Shown one piece after another: positions 59,872 through 64,000 of a stretch of DNA of 64,000 bases. The notes below the pieces were generated by a model. It did no database searches. It was not told where the DNA came from and saw only the letters and a list, made by a program, of their open reading frames with translations. A program made the position numbers and the translations under genes. This DNA comes from JAUMBM01 sp964441755 (GTDB lineage Bacteria; Bacteroidota; Bacteroidia; Chitinophagales; Saprospiraceae): positions 1-64,000 of the forward strand of contig CAYTVG010000014.1 of the NCBI GenBank assembly GCA_964441755.1, given 5' to 3'. Positions within the stretch are counted from its first letter, which is position 1. The number at the start of each line of letters is the position of its first letter.

Positions 59872-62211
59872 TTATGCCCGCGTTGACCCAAAGAGCGAAA
59901 CGATCAACTTGTTGATTTCAACCAATGACTGCAGGGCCTGGGCTCTCATCTTCTCATAAGCCTCATGGGACGACTTGTCGGCTTGCTCACTGAAAGGATT
60001 GGGGCGCTCGCGAAGGCTTAGCTCCATATCCCGGTAGTGATTCACAAAATTGCTGATCAGCGCAAGGTATTCGGCCCGGGCCAACTCTATACGCTGGTTA
60101 TAGCTTTTCATGTCAACGACATAATCCGTGTGCGCATTAATGAAGGTAGTCAGCTCGCCCTCGCAGGACGGGCCGCTGGCCATGCACAGTTGCAGGATGT
60201 TATCTTCCATCGCACGGCGGCGGGCAACATCGGTGCCCGTCAGCTCAGCGCGCACATCCGCATCTTCCGGCAGATGGATCTTTTCGGCCAGGCGGTGGCG
60301 GATGGCCAGCAATTGTTCGCGCAGCTCCGCTACCTGGGCAGAAATAGCGGCCGACTGCTCGAGCTCCAGGCTGAAATCCTGCAGCTCCTTGCGGTTGATG
60401 GCGAGCAGGGTATCCAGTTGGCGGTGCATGAGGATGGCTTCCTGCTGCCGCCGCTGCACATCGGCATCCCGCAGCCCCGACAGGCGCTGGTAGTTGTAGG
60501 TGTTGGCGATGATCCCCTTGATGCCCACTACGATACTCTCCACATTGACGCCCGTCAGCACATGCAGTACGCCACTGAACACCTTGGTCAGCTGTGCCCC
60601 CGACGTCATTTTGGCGATCTCCCCGGCCATGGGCGCATTGAGTACCTCTTTCAGCCGCTGCTGCGCATCCGTCAGCTGCGCCTTGCTCAGGCGGTCCTTC
60701 TCGGGCAGGGCAGCGGCAATTTTTTGGTAGATGGAGTCAAACTGCGGATAGTTGGCCGGGTTGCCCATCTCGCTGCGCAGCTTGCCAAAGCGCATCACCT
60801 CGTTGACGAGCGACACCATGTCCAGCTTTTCTTCCATCAGGTAGAGGCTCAGCAACTGATAGCTCAGCTGCTGCCCGAGCTGCAGCTTGTAGGCGTCCAC
60901 CTCATTGCAGTCAATATCCGTCGGCAGCAGCTGCTGCCGGCTGCTGCCGTAAGGCTGCGCTGCCGCTGCCGGCGCATCGCCCGGCCAGGACAGTAGTGCC
61001 TGCCCGGCCCGCAACTGCTGCAGTTCCTGCGCGTAAAGCGCCCTTGCCGCACGCTTCATCGGCTGCTGCAGCAGCAGCTCGTAGGTACGCGCCAGGCCAT
61101 AGCGGCTGCCGGCGCTGCCACCCTCAGCGACATACAATTCTTTCCACAGCGACAGGCCCTGTTGCAGCCGAAGGCGCTGCGCTGCAGTGGCGGAGCGGTC
61201 GCTGCCGGAGCCCGCCTGCGCTGCCCGTTGCCCGGCAGCGGTGGAGTGGTCGCTGCCGGAGCCCGCCTGCGCTGCCCGTTGCCCGGCAGTGCCGGAGTGG
61301 TCGCTGCCGGAGCCCGCCTGCGCTGCCCGTTGCCCGGCAGCGGCGGAGTGGTCGCTGCCGGAGCCCACCTGCACGGCCCGTTGCCCGGCAGCGGCGGAGC
61401 GGTCGCTGCCAAAGCCGGCCTGCGCTGCCCGTTGCCCGGCAGAAGCGGAGCGGTCGCTGCCAAAGCCGGCCTGCGCTGCCCGTTGCCCGGCAGTGCCGGA
61501 GCGGTCGCTGCCGGAGCCGGCGCTCCCTTGCGTGAGCTCGGCCGTATGCAGGAGCGACTGCGCCAGCAAGCGGCGGAAATGCGGCTCCCGGGGGTAGAGA
61601 CTGTAGAAAAGTTCGTCGATCTGCAGCAGCGGCGCGCTCAGGCGCAGCGCTGCGCCGGCCGACCACCGCCCGGTGCGGCCGTGCAGCAGCAGGGTATTGT
61701 ACTCAAAAGCCAGTTGCTGCAGCCAGTAGGCATCGGCGGCTGACAGCTCAGCAGCCTGCAGCAGCCGCTGCAGCCGCTGTTGCGTGCCGCCGGCCAGCGC
61801 CTCGCCCTGCAGCCGCTGCGCTGCAGCATCTACATTGCCTTGCAGAAAAAGGTTGAGCGCCTGCAGCGCCTGCAGGCTGGCATCGTACAGATTGAGCGCC
61901 GACAACTGCTTCGAGAGACCGGCGATTTGCACTTGCCGGGCAGCGTAGGTGTGCTCGAGCCGCAGCAACTGCGTGCTGCAGTCGGCGGCCGACAGCAGCC
62001 GCGCTGCGCGCAGGTGCTGCAACTGTGCTTTGTCGCGTTCAAACTGCTGGCGGAGGGCTTCCTCTGCGCTGGCGCGCAGCTGTTGCTCGCCGTTTTCTTC
62101 GGGCCCGGTAGCCGTGAAAGTTACAGGAAAGTTGGCCCGGACAGCCCGGGCTGGCTGGCTGAGCAGCAGGGCGCAGCAGATGAGCAGGAGATAATACGGT
62201 GGATTCGGCAT
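59872..62211 (-). CDS. Secreted helical protein of unknown function with 17-residue tandem repeat
   Basis: 779 residues. The signal peptide ends near LSQPARA. The protein is very Gln/Leu/Ala-rich with long coiled-coil-like stretches (ALRQQFERDKAQLQHLRAAR; QDFSLELEQSAAISAQVAEL). Residues about 225-345 are seven copies of a 17-residue unit, G(S/F)GSD(R/H)S(A/G)(A/T)AGQRA(A/V)Q(A/V), encoded by 51-bp DNA repeats. After it lie further helices with a hydrophobic hairpin-like segment (VFSGVLHVLTGVNVESIVVGIKGII), which suggests a membrane-inserting or pore part. No family is recognised. Ala/Gln/Leu-rich composition and repeat expansion look recent. Convergent with the cytochrome gene. Confidence 0.6.
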   Translation of the reverse strand: MPNPPYYLLLICCALLLSQPARAVRANFPVTFTATGPEENGEQQLRASAEEALRQQFERDKAQLQHLRAARLLSAADCSTQLLRLEHTYAARQVQIAGLSKQLSALNLYDASLQALQALNLFLQGNVDAAAQRLQGEALAGGTQQRLQRLLQAAELSAADAYWLQQLAFEYNTLLLHGRTGRWSAGAALRLSAPLLQIDELFYSLYPREPHFRRLLAQSLLHTAELTQGSAGSGSDRSGTAGQRAAQAGFGSDRSASAGQRAAQAGFGSDRSAAAGQRAVQVGSGSDHSAAAGQRAAQAGSGSDHSGTAGQRAAQAGSGSDHSTAAGQRAAQAGSGSDRSATAAQRLRLQQGLSLWKELYVAEGGSAGSRYGLARTYELLLQQPMKRAARALYAQELQQLRAGQALLSWPGDAPAAAAQPYGSSRQQLLPTDIDCNEVDAYKLQLGQQLSYQLLSLYLMEEKLDMVSLVNEVMRFGKLRSEMGNPANYPQFDSIYQKIAAALPEKDRLSKAQLTDAQQRLKEVLNAPMAGEIAKMTSGAQLTKVFSGVLHVLTGVNVESIVVGIKGIIANTYNYQRLSGLRDADVQRRQQEAILMHRQLDTLLAINRKELQDFSLELEQSAAISAQVAELREQLLAIRHRLAEKIHLPEDADVRAELTGTDVARRRAMEDNILQLCMASGPSCEGELTTFINAHTDYVVDMKSYNQRIELARAEYLALISNFVNHYRDMELSLRERPNPFSEQADKSSHEAYEKMRAQALQSLVEINKLIVSLFGSTRA

Positions 62212-62567
62212 ATTTCAGTGGAAGGTGATGGTTTACTGATGCGTAGCAAAACAATAATAGTCCACTAACGTAGCCCTGTGCTGCGTCTAGTATACCTTTT
62301 GAAATAATTACTGATTTTTTTTTCAGACAGGCATTTGCCTGCCCGGCCTTTGTGGGGTCATTTGCTGTTCCGGACAGCGACTGCCGAATACGCGCCGCAT
62401 GAGCAGCCGCTGCTGCAAACTCCCTGCGCCCGGTATGCATCCTAAGCCTTTTATGTGTTGAAAATCAGGATATAGAAAAACCTGCACCCCAGACAGGCAG
62501 CTTAGCCTGTGGCCCGCTCACGGACAGGCTCAGCCTGGACACACCCACCGACAGGCCCCTACCGCTC

Positions 62568-63077
62568 CCACTTGTCCAACTGGCTCAGCACAGCACGCAG
62601 GTCTTTGGGAAGGGGCGCCTCGCCCGCTACAGGCTGCCCCCTCAGCGGGTGTGACGACCGGCAGGCTCCTACCTTCCCCACTTGTCCAACTGGCTCAGCA
62701 CAGCACGCAGGTCTTTGGGCAGCGGTGCCTCGCCCGCTACAGGCTGCCCCCTCAGCGGGTGTGACGACCGGCAGGCTCCTANNNNNNNNNNNNNNNNNNN
62801 NNNNNNNNNNNNNNNNNNNNNNNNNNNNNNNNNNNNNNNNNNNNNNNNNNNNNNNNNNNNNNNNNNNNNNNNNNNNNNNNNGCTCCTACCTTCCCCACTT
62901 GTCCAACTGGCTCAGCACAGCACGCAGGTCTTTGGGAAGGGGCGCCTCGCCCGCTACAGGCTGCCCCCTCAGCGGGTGTGACGACCGGCAGGCTCCTACC
63001 TTCCCCACTTGTCCAACTGGCTCAGCACAGCACGCAGGTCTTTGGGCAGCGGTGCCTCGCCCGCTACAGGCTGCCCC
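62568..63077. repeat. 110-bp tandem copies of the rluA 3' end
   Basis: Copies begin with CCACTTGTCCAACTGG at 62568, 62678, 62895 (after the gap) and 63005. Copies 1 and 3 read GGGAAGGGGCGCC; copies 2 and 4 read GGGCAGCGGTGCC, so the true unit may be a 220-bp dimer. Only the last copy (63005) is joined to the gene; it contains the real end of the rluA-type gene, on the minus strand. The other copies are untranslated tails. DNA from 62212 to 62567 shows no gene. Confidence 0.9.
62782..62881. other. Assembly gap (100 N) inside the 110-bp repeats
   Basis: Flanking repeats are 217 bp apart in the given numbering; 220 (two units) would need a gap of 103. The true copy number is unknown. Confidence 0.99.
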
Positions 63078-63730
63078 GTCAGCGGGTGTGCGACAATCAG
63101 GCGGCTGGCGTGCAGGGCGGTGCGCTGCAGCAGCGGGCGCTCCTCCTCATACTTGCCCAACTGAAACTTTTTACCCTTAATCTCGGACAAGAAGAGCTCG
63201 GAGCGCTTGCCGTAGAGCGGGTCGACGGCCAGGGCGTGGCCGATGGCCTGAAAATGCACCCGCACCTGGTGGGTGCGACCCGTGTGCAACCGCGCTTCTA
63301 CCCAACTGAAAGCCTTATAGCGATCGAGCACCCGGTAGTCGGTGAGGGCCGACTTGCCGCCCCGGCTGATGATGGCCATCTTGCCTTCCTGCCGCGGGTG
63401 CGGGCCGATGGGCAGCGCTATGCTGCCGGTATCGTCGACCAGGCGGCCGTCGACCAGCGCAAGGTAATACTTGGCGGCTGTGCGCTTCTCAAACTGCAGG
63501 CTGAGTGAGCGGTGTGCTTCCTCTGTGCGGGCAAAACAGATGACCCCGCTCGTCTCGCGGTCGAGCCGGTGTACCGTCCAGATGCGGCCGTAGGCCGTTG
63601 CCAGCAACTGCTGCAGACTGGGGATTTCCGGCTGGTGGCGATCCGGGATCGACAGCAGGCCCGAAGGCTTGGCCACGAGCAATAGCTGCTCGTCTTCGTA
63701 CAGCAGGTGATAACTTTCTTTTTCTTTCAT
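62996..63730 (-). CDS. RluA-family pseudouridine synthase
   Basis: Cytosolic enzyme isomerising uridine in rRNA or tRNA; 244 residues. No S4 domain, so it is the short form. The catalytic motif is VHRLDRETSGVICFARTEEA with its Asp. Family motifs: LLYEDEQLLLVAKPSGLLS, AAKYYLALVDGRL, LDRYKAFSWVEARLHTGRTHQVRVHFQAIGHALAVDPLYG and LHASRLIVAHPLTGQP. The stop (CTA at 62996-62998) lies just before the last 110-bp repeat unit. The modified position is unknown. It lies 37 nt downstream of tRNA-Arg on the same strand. Confidence 0.92.
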   Translation of the reverse strand: MKEKESYHLLYEDEQLLLVAKPSGLLSIPDRHQPEIPSLQQLLATAYGRIWTVHRLDRETSGVICFARTEEAHRSLSLQFEKRTAAKYYLALVDGRLVDDTGSIALPIGPHPRQEGKMAIISRGGKSALTDYRVLDRYKAFSWVEARLHTGRTHQVRVHFQAIGHALAVDPLYGKRSELFLSEIKGKKFQLGKYEEERPLLQRTALHASRLIVAHPLTGQPVAGEAPLPKDLRAVLSQLDKWGR

Positions 63731-63767
63731 AATGGATTGCCATGGCTGGCAAGGCGGGAAAGTTGGG

Positions 63768-63839
63768 TGGCCCCACCAGGACTCGAACCTGGATTTAAAG
63801 TTTAGGAAACTTCCGTTCTATCCCTTGAACTATGGGGCC
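63768..63839 (-). tRNA. tRNA-Arg (anticodon CCU)
   Basis: On the minus strand a full cloverleaf is visible: acceptor GGCCCCA/TGGGGCC, D-stem GTTC/GAAC with loop AAGGGATA, anticodon stem GAAGT/ACTTT with the loop TTCCTAA (anticodon CCT), variable AAAT, T-stem CCAGG/CCTGG with loop TTCGAGT, discriminator A. CCA is not encoded. It reads AGG codons. Confidence 0.93.
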
Positions 63840-63852
63840 TTTTTTTGCGCTG

Positions 63853-63860
63853 CAAAGATA
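63853..63860 (-). promoter_or_regulatory. Putative -7 element of tRNA-Arg promoter
   Basis: Minus-strand TATCTTTG, 14 nt before the mature tRNA 5' end. The -33 position is unclear. From 63861 to 64000 nothing further is seen. Confidence 0.5.
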
Positions 63861-64000
63861 ATATTTTTACAGAAAATGCGCATCTTTCAAGAATAATTTA
63901 GCCGGGTGCTCGCATTTGAATGGCAATATGGGCATGCCGTCAAACGACAGATTTTTTGTGGGGCCTTAGCGTGAAAATTTCAAAACATGGGGAACCATTG

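Noticed and set aside
62509..63180. Open frame across the 110-bp repeats on the plus strand
   Set aside because: It reads the antisense of the rluA tail and changes frame with each 110-bp unit.
63768..63839. Integration site of a mobile element at tRNA-Arg
   Set aside because: No repeat of the tRNA 3' end and no integrase were found in the window.

Overview
The window looks like a chromosomal scaffold from a Bacteroidota bacterium, most likely Saprospiria (Saprospiraceae/Lewinella-like). The evidence is type IX secretion (T9SS) sorting tails of both the short type A and the gliding-motility-associated type B, a PorP/SprF partner protein, TAnnTTTG promoter elements with an upstream TTG instead of sigma70 boxes, few Shine-Dalgarno sequences, and a GC-rich coding style. 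Genus is inference. There are three gaps of exactly 100 N (20306-20405, 51493-51592, 62782-62881). Two of them lie inside tandem repeats and one in a gene next to duplicated DNA, so their true lengths are unknown.

Layout. 1-10 kb: PLP decarboxylase, pdhA, recF with an overlapping DciA-like gene, a membrane glycosyltransferase-like TPR protein, a methyltransferase, a GMC oxidoreductase and a DinB-like protein. 10-16.5 kb: a pyrimidine neighbourhood (nupC-like transporter, uridine kinase, dihydroorotase), an RlpA-SPOR wall protein, a methyltransferase and a PAP2 phosphatase. 16.7-22.3 kb: a TonB-dependent receptor followed by a T9SS-exported alpha/beta-hydrolase-fold protein, then a duplicated gene-end segment flanking REP-like repeats, and a LuxC-type acyl-CoA reductase. 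22.5-36 kb: an RsmB-like rRNA methyltransferase and a surface module made of PorP/SprF, a 1978-residue cohesin-like/Ig-like adhesin, a second type B protein of 1149 residues and a lipoprotein. 36-50 kb: UMF1 transporter, dcd, a flavin monooxygenase, ridA-ltaE, yceD-rpmF, a complete leuACDB operon, a TPR protein and radC. 50-64 kb: HMG-CoA lyase, a 14-bp minisatellite, a GHL10 family protein, a GH20 hexosaminidase with a SIS protein, a pentaheme cytochrome with a T9SS tail, an unknown secreted helical protein with a 17-residue repeat, an RluA-type pseudouridine synthase with a 110-bp tandem-repeat tail, and tRNA-Arg(CCU).

The most unusual feature is non-coding. Most gene ends carry long, nearly perfect inverted repeats of two classes: GC-rich hairpins with a 3-5 nt loop, and AT-rich hairpins with a loop of about three bases. 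The two classes alternate and sometimes form regular tandem arrays (four 91-bp units at 49820-50164, two 78-bp units at 31253-31408, two 88-bp units at 53693-53868). The arm sequences differ at each locus while complementarity is kept almost without G-U pairs. Gene 3' ends in general appear to be hot spots for duplication: the 14-bp minisatellite after HMG-CoA lyase, the 110-bp copies of the rluA tail, and the duplicated T9SS tail plus terminator at 20.4/21.1 kb.

The genes describe an aerobic or facultative heterotroph that makes leucine and pyrimidines, displays large adhesins, and degrades amino-sugar polymers at the cell surface. No CRISPR array, phage, transposase or antibiotic-type cluster was seen.
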